From positions 1 to 33,571 of the forward strand of contig JAUIFC010000025.1 of NCBI GenBank assembly GCA_030429455.1: a stretch of DNA of 33,571 nucleotides, in the 5' to 3' direction. Position numbers and translations under genes: made by a program. Positions within the stretch are counted from its first letter, which is position 1. The number at the start of each line of letters is the position of its first letter. This document shows positions 14,858 through 23,479 of this stretch, in pieces. The DNA comes from Bacteroidia bacterium (GTDB taxonomy: Bacteria > Bacteroidota > Bacteroidia > Flavobacteriales > Flavobacteriaceae). The notes under the pieces are model-generated. The model did not search any database, was not told the origin of the DNA, and worked only from the letters and a program-made list of their open reading frames with translations.

Positions 14858-16093
14858 ATGATAAAGACTGCGGAAGGATTTAATGTAGAAAAAATACGAA
14901 ATGATTTTCCTATACTTAATCGTAAGGTAAATGGAAGAAATTTGGTGTATTTCGATAATGCAGCAACGTCTCAAACTCCACAACAAGTCATCGATTGTAT
15001 TGTAGATTATTATCAAAATTACAATGCCAACATTCATCGTGGCGTCCATGCCTTATCGCAAGAAGCGACTGAAGCTTACGAAAATGCAAGACGAATCGTA
15101 CAGCGTCATTTTAATGCAAAGGATTTTAAGGAAATCATTTTAACTTCGGGAACTACACATAGCATAAACCTTGTAGCCAGTGGTTATGAAAAGTTTATGA
15201 CAGCAGGCGATGAGGTTTTAGTTTCAGGATTGGAACACCATTCTAATATTGTGCCTTGGCAAATGCTTTGCGAAAAGACTGGCGCTCAATTGAAAGTTTT
15301 GGCGATGACCGAAGAAGGTGTATTGGATATGCAAAGTTTTGAGGATTTACTGAATTTCAAAACAAAACTTGTCATGGTCAATCATGTATCCAATGCTTTA
15401 GGAACAATTAATCCAATTGAAGATATTATTGAAAAAGCACATGCAGTAGGTGCTAAGGTTTTGGTCGATGGCGCTCAAGCAACACCGCACATCAAACCTG
15501 ATGTGCAAGCACTAGATGTTGATTACTACACCTGTTCAGCTCATAAAATTTGTGGCCCAACAGGCGTTGGTATGTTGTATGGCAAACAAGAATTGTTAGA
15601 AGAATTACCGCCATATCAAGGCGGTGGCGAGATGATAGACCAAGTGAGTTTTGAGAAAACGACCTATGCTGGTTTGCCAAACAAGTTCGAAGCTGGAACA
15701 CCAAATATTTGTGGAGGAATAGCTTTTGGAAAAGCTTTAGATTACATGAATAGTATTGGATTCGAATCCATTGCGGCTTACGAGCAAGACCTGCTTGATT
15801 ATGCAACCCAAAGGTTAAATGAGTTTGACAATATTATCATATATGGCCCAAATACAGATGCAAAAACAGCTGTAATTTCTTTTAATTTTCAAGGTTTACA
15901 TCCTTATGATGTTGGTACTTTGGTCGACAAAATGGGAATTGCCGTCAGAACTGGGCACCATTGTGCGCAACCAATTATGGAATTTTTTAAGATTCCAGGA
16001 ACAATTCGCGCATCTTTTTCTTTTTATAATACAAAAGCCGAAATAGATTTATTTATAGAAGCTTTGCAAAAAGCAAATTCCATGTTATTATGA
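14858..16093 (+). CDS. sufS: Cysteine desulfurase SufS
   Basis: A group II PLP-dependent cysteine desulfurase, 411 residues, which removes sulfur from L-cysteine and passes it to SufE. The PLP lysine is Lys230 in TCSAHKICGPTG. The catalytic Cys369 lies in RTGHHCAQP. GLEHHSN (124-130) and VDGAQATPH (203-211) are the usual cofactor-binding segments. Length and positions agree with E. coli SufS (406 residues, Lys226, Cys364). The stop overlaps the start of the next gene as ATGA. Confidence 0.97.
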   Translation: MIKTAEGFNVEKIRNDFPILNRKVNGRNLVYFDNAATSQTPQQVIDCIVDYYQNYNANIHRGVHALSQEATEAYENARRIVQRHFNAKDFKEIILTSGTTHSINLVASGYEKFMTAGDEVLVSGLEHHSNIVPWQMLCEKTGAQLKVLAMTEEGVLDMQSFEDLLNFKTKLVMVNHVSNALGTINPIEDIIEKAHAVGAKVLVDGAQATPHIKPDVQALDVDYYTCSAHKICGPTGVGMLYGKQELLEELPPYQGGGEMIDQVSFEKTTYAGLPNKFEAGTPNICGGIAFGKALDYMNSIGFESIAAYEQDLLDYATQRLNEFDNIIIYGPNTDAKTAVISFNFQGLHPYDVGTLVDKMGIAVRTGHHCAQPIMEFFKIPGTIRASFSFYNTKAEIDLFIEALQKANSMLL

Positions 16094-16503
16094 GATATGT
16101 ATTCACACTTTTATTTGTTTTAATTTTGTCCTGCAAAACTACTTCTGGAATAGCGCAAGCAGAGGATTTCCCTTCTGGCAAATATCAACTTACAAGTTTG
16201 AATGTAGATACTTTTAAGTCGCTTAAAGATTACATTTTAAATGTGAGCTTCGAAAAGAACAGCATTAGCGGAACTTTCGACTGTAATACGTTTTCAATCG
16301 ACTTTGAAAGAAATGAGTCTAAGGTAAAGTTTGGTTACGGTATGGCGACAAAGATGTATTGTGAAGGAAAAATGCACAATGAAAATGCATTTTTTAAAGG
16401 AACTTCGAGCATTGCTAGATACGCTTATAAAAAAGAACAATTAGTATTTTATAATGACAACAATGAAGTTGTTATGGAGTTAAAATTTCTTGAAAGTGAG
16501 TAG
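16090..16503 (+). CDS. META/HslJ-like small lipoprotein
   Basis: A 137-residue predicted lipoprotein: hydrophobic start and LILSC lipobox with Cys at 15. The mature part (PSGKYQLTSLNVD, then VSFEKNSISGTFDCNTFS, TKMYCEG, and YKKEQLVFYND) has the pattern of META/HslJ domains, which are small periplasmic beta domains. Two further Cys residues (in FDCN and MYCEG) could form a disulfide. It overlaps sufS by 4 bp and extends into the start of sufE, so it is translated together with sulfur-transfer proteins though targeted to the envelope. Its role there is unknown. Confidence 0.75.
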   Translation: MRYVFTLLFVLILSCKTTSGIAQAEDFPSGKYQLTSLNVDTFKSLKDYILNVSFEKNSISGTFDCNTFSIDFERNESKVKFGYGMATKMYCEGKMHNENAFFKGTSSIARYAYKKEQLVFYNDNNEVVMELKFLESE

Positions 16504-16918
16504 CATTGTAGAAAAGCAAAACGAGGTTGTTGACGAGTTTTCCATGTTTGAAGACTGGATGCAGCGTTATGAATATATGATAGAATTGGGCAAAAGTTTG
16601 CCGCTAATCGATGAGCGGTACAAAACAGATGATAACATCATTAAAGGCTGTCAATCAAGAGTTTGGGTTCATGCAGATATGAATGATAATGACAAGATTG
16701 AGTTTACTGCAGACAGCGATGCTATTATTACCAAAGGTATTATTGCAATTTTGATACGCGTGTTTTCCGACCAAACACCAAAAGAAATATTAGAAGCCAA
16801 CACCGATTTTATAGACGAAATTGGACTAAAAGAACATTTGTCACCAACACGTGCGAATGGACTGGTAAGTATGATAAAACAATTAAAAATGTATGCATTA
16901 GCTTACAGCAAAGCTTAA
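16490..16918 (+). CDS. sufE: Sulfur acceptor protein SufE
   Basis: A cytoplasmic partner of SufS that accepts persulfide sulfur and raises desulfurase activity, 142 residues. The acceptor Cys54 is in IIKGCQSRVW, matching Cys51 of E. coli SufE. ITKGIIAILIRVFSDQTP and GLKEHLSPTRANGL are family hallmarks. No ATG lies at the right place. TTG 16490 (overlap 14 bp with the META-like gene) or GTG 16496 (overlap 8 bp) are the options, both implying translational coupling. sufT follows after 13 bp. Confidence 0.93.
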   Translation: MKVSSIVEKQNEVVDEFSMFEDWMQRYEYMIELGKSLPLIDERYKTDDNIIKGCQSRVWVHADMNDNDKIEFTADSDAIITKGIIAILIRVFSDQTPKEILEANTDFIDEIGLKEHLSPTRANGLVSMIKQLKMYALAYSKA

Positions 16919-16931
16919 TACGTATTATATT

Positions 16932-17258
16932 ATGGAAGAGAATACAGTAGATATTGAAAAATTGGGAGATGATATCGTAAGGGTCATCAAAACCATTTAC
17001 GACCCAGAAATACCAGTAGATATTTATGAGCTTGGGCTAATTTATGATGTCTTTGTCAATGAAGATCTTGAGGTTAGGATTGTAATGACGCTTACATCTC
17101 CAAATTGCCCAGTTGCAGAATCTCTTCCTCAGGAAGTCAAGGAAAAAGTAAAGTCTATCGATATGGTGAAAGATGTTGAAATCGAACTTACGTTTGAACC
17201 ACCTTGGACAAAAGACATTATGAGCGAAGAAGCGAAACTAGAATTAGGAATGCTTTAA
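16932..17258 (+). CDS. sufT: SUF system protein SufT (DUF59/MIP18 family)
   Basis: A small cytoplasmic MIP18/DUF59 protein of 108 residues that helps Fe-S cluster maturation. It shows DPEIPVDIYELGLIYDV near residues 25-41 and TLTSPNCPVAESLPQEV with the conserved Cys at about 60, then EPPWTKDIMSEEAK. Relatives are commonly encoded in suf operons of this phylum, and here it sits between sufE and a DUF2480 gene with spacers of 13 and 15 bp. Confidence 0.92.
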   Translation: MEENTVDIEKLGDDIVRVIKTIYDPEIPVDIYELGLIYDVFVNEDLEVRIVMTLTSPNCPVAESLPQEVKEKVKSIDMVKDVEIELTFEPPWTKDIMSEEAKLELGML

Positions 17259-17273
17259 ATAATAAGGTGTTTT

Positions 17274-17783
17274 ATGGAAAAGGAAATTGTTAATAGAGTT
17301 GCTAAGAGTCCTATTATTACCTTCAACTTAGAGGATTTGTACCAAGAAGGGAAGCGTTTTCAATTGGATATTGCTCAGTTTTTGCATGAAGGTTTGATTC
17401 TTATCGAAAAGAATTACAGACAACAGCTTAAGGATTTGGATTGGAGTATTTACAAAGATGGATTTGTAAGACTGTATTGTTCCACAGATGCTATCGTTCC
17501 TGCTTGGGCTTACATGTTAATTTCCACATACCTCAATCCAATCGCCAAAAAAGTAATGGTTGGCACTTCAGAAAACTTAGAAAACATTCTATTTTCAGAA
17601 TCTATTGCCAAAATAAATACCGACGAGTATTTAAATCGTCCAGTAATCATTAAAGGTTGTAGCGAAAAACCGGTGCCAGAATCTGCCTATCTATTATTGA
17701 TAGAAAAACTTCAACCCGTTGTCAAAAGCTTAATGTTTGGTGAAGCTTGTTCAGCGGTACCTTTATTTAAACAAAAACCTTAG
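17274..17783 (+). CDS. DUF2480 family protein
   Basis: A soluble cytoplasmic protein of 169 residues with no signal sequence or membrane segment. Its sequence (IVNRVAKSPIITFNLEDLY, QFLHEGLILIEKNYR, and CSTDAIVPAWAYMLI) matches DUF2480, a family of unknown function regularly found at the end of Bacteroidota suf operons. Conserved Cys residues (CSTDA, KGCSEKP) could bind metal or sulfur, which is only inference. It is 15 bp after sufT and is the last member of the suf run; a promoter element before the next gene marks the end. Confidence 0.88.
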   Translation: MEKEIVNRVAKSPIITFNLEDLYQEGKRFQLDIAQFLHEGLILIEKNYRQQLKDLDWSIYKDGFVRLYCSTDAIVPAWAYMLISTYLNPIAKKVMVGTSENLENILFSESIAKINTDEYLNRPVIIKGCSEKPVPESAYLLLIEKLQPVVKSLMFGEACSAVPLFKQKP

Positions 17784-17823
17784 GCGATAGCATCTTAAAT
17801 GACTTTAATTTCAGTTTAAGAAT

Positions 17824-17831
17824 TATCTTTG
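17824..17831 (+). promoter_or_regulatory. Promoter -7 element before the first DUF3078 gene
   Basis: TATCTTTG matches TAnnTTTG exactly, 16 bp before the ATG at 17848. No clear -33 TTG is seen at the expected distance. It suggests separate transcription from the suf operon. Confidence 0.45.
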
Positions 17832-17847
17832 TCAAAAATTTTTAAAC

Positions 17848-18771
17848 ATGAAAAAGACCATTTTGGCATTGTTGTTACTATCAATAACAATTGGCTATTC
17901 TCAAACTAAAGAAGAACTTCAACAAGAAAAAGCAAAAGTACAAGCTGAAGCTGATAAATATCAAGCGAAAGCAGATTCCATACAAGGGATTATAAATCAA
18001 TTACCTGGATGGAGAACAGGCGCTTTTGGCACCATAGGAGGAAGTGTGTCGAGTTTTAGCAATTGGTATGCGCAAGGCGTTCCTAATAATGACGCGGGGA
18101 ATATCGGGTTTACGGTAAATGCCTTCGCCGATAAAATTGAAGACAAGTATTTTTGGAAAAATGCATTGACATTAAATCTGAACTGGGTAAAAGTAGATAA
18201 CACAGATATAGATTCCGATGATGATAGTTTTATCCCTGCGACAGACGTTTTTAATCTGACTTCACTTTATGGTTTCAGATTGACAGAAAAAATTGCAGTG
18301 TCTGGAATGGCGGAGTACAGAACCACGATTATTGACAACTTTAACGATCCAGGCTATTTAGATGCTGGTATTGGAGCAACATGGACACCGAATTCTGACC
18401 TTACCGTGGTTGTAAATCCATTAAACTACAATTTCGTTTTTGCCAGCGATAATCCGATTTTCGAATCATCATTAGGGGCCAAAATTGTTGCAGATTATAC
18501 CAAGTCTATAGGAAAATTGAACCTGAAATCAAATTTTTCAACATTTCAAAGTTATGATGACTCTAACCTTTCTAGTTGGACATGGACTAATTCCTTTGGT
18601 TATACCATTTGGAAAAATATTGGCGTCGGTTTCGATTTTGGATTGAGAGACAACAAACAAGAAGCTCTAGATTATGCAGTTAACACACTAGCGCTAGAAG
18701 GTGTTGATTTCGATAATGTAGATAATGATTTGCAGACCTTTTGGACGTTTGGTTTGAGCTATAAATTTTAG
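17848..18771 (+). CDS. DUF3078 outer-membrane beta-barrel protein (first copy)
   Basis: A 307-residue protein with signal peptide (cleavage after IGYSQ at about 19), then a Lys/Glu/Gln-rich coiled-coil-like segment at about 20-50. The body has alternating beta strands with aromatic residues (WRTGAFGTIGGSVSSFSNWY, FWKNALTLNLNW) and ends in FGLSYKF, a terminal Phe typical of outer-membrane barrels. The pattern fits DUF3078, of unknown function. A second family member lies downstream. A terminator follows it. Confidence 0.85.
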   Translation: MKKTILALLLLSITIGYSQTKEELQQEKAKVQAEADKYQAKADSIQGIINQLPGWRTGAFGTIGGSVSSFSNWYAQGVPNNDAGNIGFTVNAFADKIEDKYFWKNALTLNLNWVKVDNTDIDSDDDSFIPATDVFNLTSLYGFRLTEKIAVSGMAEYRTTIIDNFNDPGYLDAGIGATWTPNSDLTVVVNPLNYNFVFASDNPIFESSLGAKIVADYTKSIGKLNLKSNFSTFQSYDDSNLSSWTWTNSFGYTIWKNIGVGFDFGLRDNKQEALDYAVNTLALEGVDFDNVDNDLQTFWTFGLSYKF

Positions 18772-18793
18772 GAACTAAAAAATTGTCATGAGG

Positions 18794-18818
18794 AAAGAGG
18801 TAGATTTACCTCTTTTTT
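18794..18818 (+). terminator. Rho-independent terminator after the first DUF3078 gene
   Basis: AAAGAGGTA and TACCTCTTT pair across a GATT loop and run into six T residues. It lies about 22 bp after the stop codon at 18771. Confidence 0.85.
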
Positions 18819-18877
18819 CTTATTAATACAAATTCAAAGAACCAGGCTTGACGTAAACCGTCGATGAACTTGAATTG

Positions 18878-19765
18878 ATGAGAAAATTTGCAATCATTTT
18901 TTTATTGCCACTTTTTGCTGTTGCTCAAGATGGTAAACAGACGACAAACGACACGATATGGAAGTATTCTGGCAATTTTGCGTTGCTCTTTAGCCAAGCT
19001 GCATTTAATAATGAATGGCAGAACGGTGGAACCTCAAACTATGCTGCTAATGGAATAGTAAATTATCAGATACACTACAAAAAGGACAATTGGCGTTGGG
19101 ACACAAATGTTTTGGCAGATTACGGAATTACAAGAGCAGATGGTCAAGATTTTCATCGAAAAACAAGTGATAGGCTAGAAGTTAATACAGTCTTAGGCTA
19201 TCAGTTGAAAAAATCTAACTGGTATTTTTCATTTTTGTTTAATGCATTAACGCAGTTTGACAATGGATATACATTTGGTAAAGACGAGGAGACAGGGAAA
19301 GAAACAAGAACCTTACAAACGCGTTTTTTGTCACCTGGATTTTTCAAACTTGGGCCAGGTTTTTTATGGAAGAAAAAAAATAAATTTAGTATAAATATTG
19401 CTCCAGCCAATTTACGTTTGATTACTGCAGACGAAAGATTTACAACAACTCCAGATTATAAGAATGGAGACTTTTTTGGTTTGAATCAAGGCGAAACCCT
19501 AAGAACAGAATTTGGAGCGACGTTTGCGTTTTACCTAAAATTTACTTTAGTCGAAAATGTAACCGCAGAACAAATACTCAATACATTTACAAATTACCTA
19601 GAGGATCCACTAAACACAGATATCGATTACACGTTAAACTTAAGGCTAAAGGTTAATAAATTTATTTCCACCAACTTCACCTTTCAAGCCATCTACGACG
19701 ATAATGCCGCAAAGGGCTTTCAGATCAGGCAAGTTTTGGGCGTTGGGTTTAATTCTAAGTTTTAA
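18878..19765 (+). CDS. DUF3078 outer-membrane beta-barrel protein (second copy)
   Basis: A 295-residue protein with signal peptide ending LFAVAQ (about residue 17), followed by repeated amphipathic strands (GNFALLFSQAAFNNEWQNGG, then WRWDTNVLADYGI, KSNWYFSFLFNAL) and a C-terminal Phe (GVGFNSKF). It is a DUF3078-type protein and a distant paralogue of the gene upstream, without the coiled-coil N-terminal segment. ATG 18878 is preferred to a TTG at 18875. Its stop overlaps that of the convergent GAF gene in the shared TTAA at 19762-19765. Function unknown. Confidence 0.85.
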   Translation: MRKFAIIFLLPLFAVAQDGKQTTNDTIWKYSGNFALLFSQAAFNNEWQNGGTSNYAANGIVNYQIHYKKDNWRWDTNVLADYGITRADGQDFHRKTSDRLEVNTVLGYQLKKSNWYFSFLFNALTQFDNGYTFGKDEETGKETRTLQTRFLSPGFFKLGPGFLWKKKNKFSINIAPANLRLITADERFTTTPDYKNGDFFGLNQGETLRTEFGATFAFYLKFTLVENVTAEQILNTFTNYLEDPLNTDIDYTLNLRLKVNKFISTNFTFQAIYDDNAAKGFQIRQVLGVGFNSKF

Positions 19766-20250
19766 TAGTATAATGATGTCAGGTCAGTTTGGTCAAGCTT
19801 TAAAACTTGACTTACTTTAATGTTTAATTTCTTTAAAAACTCATCATCCTTGTCCGTAAATGCATTCAACGTATTCGAATCAATATCAATTTGGCCAATG
19901 TTTTTTCCGTCTAGGAATAGTGGGACAACTATTTCCGATTTGACAGTTAGGCTACAAGCAATATAATTGTCTTGTGCGTTTACGTCTTCAACTAGAAAGG
20001 TTTCATTACTCTCTGCCACTTGACCACAGATGCCTTTGCCAAAAGGAATGACTTTATGGTCTGTAGGTTCTCCTGCAAAAGGGCCAAGGTGCAATGTTTT
20101 AGTAGCCTGTTCAGCAAAGTAAAAGCCAACCCAGTCATAGTGATTTATTTCGGACTTTAAAGCCTTGCAGATATCAGACAATTTATCAAAAACACTTAAT
20201 TCTGTATGGGATATAATAGCATCCAACTGTTGATTTAGTTCGGAGGTCAT
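19762..20250 (-). CDS. GAF-domain protein related to free-methionine sulfoxide reductase
   Basis: A cytoplasmic single GAF-domain protein of 162 residues. The segments DWVGFYF, GICGQVAES, and CSLTVKSEIVVPLF align with the fRMsr family, which reduces free methionine-(R)-sulfoxide. Of the three cysteines described in E. coli fRMsr (84, 94, 118), two are present as Cys75 and Cys99; the position of the first is His65 here. It may therefore use another resolving thiol, or may bind a small ligand instead. The gene is convergent with the second DUF3078 gene and divergent from xrtF. Confidence 0.82.
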   Translation of the reverse strand: MTSELNQQLDAIISHTELSVFDKLSDICKALKSEINHYDWVGFYFAEQATKTLHLGPFAGEPTDHKVIPFGKGICGQVAESNETFLVEDVNAQDNYIACSLTVKSEIVVPLFLDGKNIGQIDIDSNTLNAFTDKDDEFLKKLNIKVSQVLKLDQTDLTSLYY

Positions 20251-20308
20251 TTTACATTTTTTTTCAAATGTATTTATAATTAGGATATCATAGTTATAGA
20301 TGTTTGTA

Positions 20309-20316
20309 TAAATTTG
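20309..20316 (+). promoter_or_regulatory. Candidate -7 element before xrtF
   Basis: TAAATTTG matches TAnnTTTG, 46 bp before the xrtF ATG. No TTG at a good -33 distance, so support is modest. Confidence 0.3.
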
Positions 20317-20362
20317 TTAAACTAAATTTCTTATTTTCTTTCAGCATTAGCTTTTCATTCCA

Positions 20363-20914
20363 ATGAGTTTAAAAACATTAATTCAATCCAATAAAGCTGT
20401 TCTTAAATTCCTTTTCGTTTTTTTTGGAAGTTATGCGGTATTGGCACTTTTGTACCAAGGCTTTTTAAGGTATAATACTTTTGAAAATTATTACCCAGAT
20501 ATAATTACTCATGCCGTGGCTTACCAAAGTTATTACTTTATAGACTTTTTAGGTTATGATACGAGCATCTATAAAGATCCAAACTCGCCAGCCATGTTGG
20601 TTGCTATCAATGGGGTTGCAGTGTCGCGAATCATTGAAGGCTGTAATAGTATAAGTGTCATTATTCTTTTTATGTCCTTTATCATTGCTTTTGCAAGACG
20701 CTTAAAATCAACGATTTTGTTTATTGTTTTTGGGGCTGCATGTATTTATGTGTTAAATATAATTAGAGTGTCTTTATTAACTTTGGGATTGTATTTTTAT
20801 AAGGAATACAACAGTCTTATGCACGATATTTTATTTCCATTATTTATTTATGGTGTGGTCTTTTTGCTATGGATTTATTGGATTAGAAACTTTAAAAAAC
20901 ATCAAGAGGTTTGA
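20363..20914 (+). CDS. xrtF: Exosortase family protein XrtF
   Basis: A multi-pass inner-membrane transpeptidase-like protein of 183 residues, of the exosortase/archaeosortase superfamily. The predicted catalytic triad is visible: Cys94 in RIIEGCNSISV, Arg135 in NIIRVSLL, and His154 in YNSLMHDILFP. Several hydrophobic segments lie between residues 12 and 175. XrtF is the flavobacterial type and is normally paired with the gene that follows. Exosortases process proteins with a C-terminal sorting signal; I see no such signal in any protein of this window. Confidence 0.93.
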   Translation: MSLKTLIQSNKAVLKFLFVFFGSYAVLALLYQGFLRYNTFENYYPDIITHAVAYQSYYFIDFLGYDTSIYKDPNSPAMLVAINGVAVSRIIEGCNSISVIILFMSFIIAFARRLKSTILFIVFGAACIYVLNIIRVSLLTLGLYFYKEYNSLMHDILFPLFIYGVVFLLWIYWIRNFKKHQEV

Positions 20915-21351
20915 AAACTGCTTTAAAAGTTCTAGTTTTTATCCTATCAATCTCGGGATTTGTATGCATTCGATTGTTTGAAAATGCCTTGTTTTATGAT
21001 CCACTTATTGCTTTTTACAAAAGTAATTTTCAAAGCAGCAGTTTTCCAGAATTACAATTTTGGAAATACAGTATTAATCTGATATTCAGGTTTTTGTTAA
21101 ATGCCATCATTTCTATAGGTTTGCTATGGGTTTTGTTTTTAAACCAAAATTATTTGAAGTTTTCTATATTTCTATTTAGTGTAGTTCTACTAGTTGGGTT
21201 TGCATTGTTTTGGATTTTAGAATATGATATTTCAACTGAAAACTATATGAAATTGTTTTATATCCGAAGATTTCTTATTCATCCAATTCTTGTAATTATT
21301 TTGATCCCTGCATTTTATTTTCAACAGTTATCTTCAAAAGTTGAAAAATAA
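20911..21351 (+). CDS. Exosortase F system-associated membrane protein
   Basis: A 146-residue inner-membrane protein with about four hydrophobic segments (4-20, 48-70, 77-98, 120-138). It is the usual companion of XrtF. It starts with TTG at 20911, which overlaps the xrtF stop as TTGA, so the two are translationally coupled. The conserved DPLIAFYKSNF and LRF-like segments support the assignment. Its biochemical role is unknown; a part in substrate recognition or glycolipid delivery for XrtF would be a guess. Confidence 0.85.
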   Translation: MKTALKVLVFILSISGFVCIRLFENALFYDPLIAFYKSNFQSSSFPELQFWKYSINLIFRFLLNAIISIGLLWVLFLNQNYLKFSIFLFSVVLLVGFALFWILEYDISTENYMKLFYIRRFLIHPILVIILIPAFYFQQLSSKVEK

Positions 21352-21354
21352 ATA

Positions 21355-21371
21355 CCTACTAGTTTAGTAGG
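21355..21371. terminator. Inverted repeat between the xrtF pair and the SLC13 gene
   Basis: CCTACTA and TAGTAGG pair across GTT. It begins 4 bp after the stop of the XrtF partner and ends 7 bp before a TATATTTG promoter element, with no T run. It could be a weak terminator or an operator for the transporter gene. Confidence 0.4.
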
Positions 21372-21377
21372 AATTAA

Positions 21378-21385
21378 TATATTTG
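21378..21385 (+). promoter_or_regulatory. Promoter -7 element of the SLC13 transporter
   Basis: TATATTTG is a perfect TAnnTTTG match only 15 bp before ATG 21401, implying a very short 5' leader. No -33 TTG was found at the usual distance. Confidence 0.45.
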
Positions 21386-21400
21386 ACCAATTTTTGATAT

Positions 21401-23197
21401 ATGACTACAGCTGCAGTTATTACCTTATGTGTAATTGTATTGGCAATAGTTCTTTTTGCTACAGAGGCTTTACCGGTAGACACGGTTGCCATAACCATTT
21501 TAGTGATTCTTGTACTGTCAGGGGTTTTAACGCCACAAGAAGGTATTGAAGGCTTTAGTAATAAAGCGACGATTACAGTCGCATTTATGTTTGTCTTAAG
21601 TGCGGCTTTACTTAAAACGGGTGCTCTGCAGGTGCTTGCACATCGACTCTCAAAATTGTTTAAATACCAGTTTAATTCTGCGATGTTACTCATGATGCTC
21701 ATGATTGCACTTATTTCTGCATTTGTAAACAATACACCTGTTGTAGCCATGTTTATCCCTGTAATTATTCAGATTGCCCATACATCTGGCCAAGATCCTG
21801 GAAAAATGCTTATTCCACTTTCGTTTGCTTCAATTTTTGGAGGAATGTGTACGTTGATAGGTACATCTACAAATATTTTGGTAAGCGGTATTGCCGAGGA
21901 AAATGGGATTGAAGGCATCAACCTTTTTACAATGACACCTATTGCTGGGATTTTGCTTATCATTGGTTTGGTTTACATGTCTCTGATTGGTGTAAAATTA
22001 TTACCAGATAATCTCTTCAAACGAACGCTGAAAAAATCATTTGACTTTAATCAATACATCACAGAAATTGAAATCATGGAACATTCAAATTCGGTGGGTA
22101 AGCGACTAATGAATTCTGAATTGGTAACAGAATTTAATATGGATATTATTGAAGTGAAAAGAGACAATGATGTATTTACACTGCCGCAAGGCGATTTTGT
22201 GTTATTAGCCAATGATAGAATTAAAGTGAAATGCAATGCAGACAAGATAAAATCGCTTAAAGGAAAAGAGAAATCGTTTAGTGTTTCTTCGGTAAAAATT
22301 GGCGAGAACGATTTGACGGGAAAAAATTCTGCCCTTGTTGAAATGGTAATCACATCATCATCGGAAATCCATAACAAAACCCTTCGCGAGTTGGATTTTA
22401 GAAGAAGATACAGAGCGATACCTTTGGCTATCAAACAAAGGCTTGATATATTTCAAGATGATCTTTATGATATCAAATTACATGCTGGCGATGTCATACT
22501 GGCAGAGGTGAAAACACACTACATAGAGACGATAAAAGAAAAAGAAACGCAACAAGATGCACCCTTTGTATTGCTCTCTCATGACTATATAACCGATTTT
22601 AATAAGAAAAAATTCAGTCTAGTTATCTCTGTCATTGCGCTAATGGTATTCTTGGCAGCAATTGGTTGGGTAGATATTCTGATAGGTTCCATCACAGCGG
22701 TAATGTTGTTGGTTTTTTCTAAGGTTTTAAGAATGAAGGACGTCTATAAAGCCATCAATTGGAAAATAATTTTCCTATTAGCTGGTGCATTGAGTTTAGG
22801 TCACGCCATAGACAAAACCGGTTTAGACATGGTGATTGCGAATATTATAATCGAACGTCTAAATCCTTTTGGAGTTGTAGCCATTATTTCTGGCCTTTAC
22901 ATCACAACGTCTTTGCTTACTGAGGTCATGTCCAACAATGCATCAGCAGCCCTTATGGCTCCAATCGCCATAGCAACGGCGACAACATTAGGACAAGATC
23001 CAATTCCTTTTTTAATTACAATTATGCTAGCAGCATCGGCAACATTTATGACGCCAATAGGTTATCAAACCAATACGATGGTGTACAGCGCTGGACAATA
23101 CAGTTTTAAAGATTTTTTTAAAGTAGGTGTACTTTTAAATATTTGCTTCTGGCTTACTGCTAGTTTTTTTATTCCTTGGTATTTCGATTTAGTATAG
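21401..23197 (+). CDS. SLC13-family (DASS) transporter with two TrkA-C domains
   Basis: A 598-residue inner-membrane transporter of the divalent anion:Na+ symporter type. The N-terminal membrane half carries [12 protein letters not shown] (110-121) and GTSTNIL (154-160), and the C-terminal half carries [15 protein letters not shown] and [10 protein letters not shown]. These paired SNT/NTP-like motifs bind Na+ and substrate in this family. Two cytosolic TrkA-C (RCK_C) domains lie between the halves at about 210-290 and 300-385 ([22 protein letters not shown]), likely for ligand-dependent gating. Substrate could be sulfate, a dicarboxylate or another anion; sequence does not decide. It has its own promoter element. 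Confidence 0.9.
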   Translation: MTTAAVITLCVIVLAIVLFATEALPVDTVAITILVILVLSGVLTPQEGIEGFSNKATITVAFMFVLSAALLKTGALQVLAHRLSKLFKYQFNSAMLLMMLMIALISAFVNNTPVVAMFIPVIIQIAHTSGQDPGKMLIPLSFASIFGGMCTLIGTSTNILVSGIAEENGIEGINLFTMTPIAGILLIIGLVYMSLIGVKLLPDNLFKRTLKKSFDFNQYITEIEIMEHSNSVGKRLMNSELVTEFNMDIIEVKRDNDVFTLPQGDFVLLANDRIKVKCNADKIKSLKGKEKSFSVSSVKIGENDLTGKNSALVEMVITSSSEIHNKTLRELDFRRRYRAIPLAIKQRLDIFQDDLYDIKLHAGDVILAEVKTHYIETIKEKETQQDAPFVLLSHDYITDFNKKKFSLVISVIALMVFLAAIGWVDILIGSITAVMLLVFSKVLRMKDVYKAINWKIIFLLAGALSLGHAIDKTGLDMVIANIIIERLNPFGVVAIISGLYITTSLLTEVMSNNASAALMAPIAIATATTLGQDPIPFLITIMLAASATFMTPIGYQTNTMVYSAGQYSFKDFFKVGVLLNICFWLTASFFIPWYFDLV

Positions 23198-23479
23198 TGT
23201 TTCTTATAGAAGAATTAAGTTATAATCCGGGTTTTTAATTGAAGTTTTTTAACAAAGACCTAACACTTCAATTTTGTAAGGAGTCTATTGAGAGGAACGA
23301 ACAGACTTGCATCGAGACTTCACCCAATACTACTTTTTCTTAATACTACAACCAAGTTATACTGTAATAATTCTTAAGAAATTGAATGTCCAAAAAGTGA
23401 GGATAGTCAGTTTTAGGTATCGATGAATAGAATAACTTTGTTAGATTGTATTTGCTGTTGCATTTTAACCCATATCATC
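23198..23479. other. Intergenic region before the LVIVD lipoprotein gene
   Basis: No gene seen on either strand. It holds a 10-bp perfect palindrome TTCTTAAGAA at 23371-23380. It also has a more GC-rich stretch at about 23278-23325 with an AGTCT...AGACT pairing. A short Cys-rich reading frame at 23423-23479 leads in frame into the lipoprotein; I take it as leader rather than protein. Confidence 0.5.

Noticed and set aside
23278-23325. Small RNA or remnant of an insertion sequence in the GC-richer stretch
   Set aside because: Only a 5-bp stem can be seen, with no terminator or terminal repeats.
23423-23479. Cys-rich N-terminal extension of the LVIVD lipoprotein, or a leader peptide
   Set aside because: Would place a second hydrophobic segment before a good lipoprotein signal; no regulatory structure supports a leader peptide.
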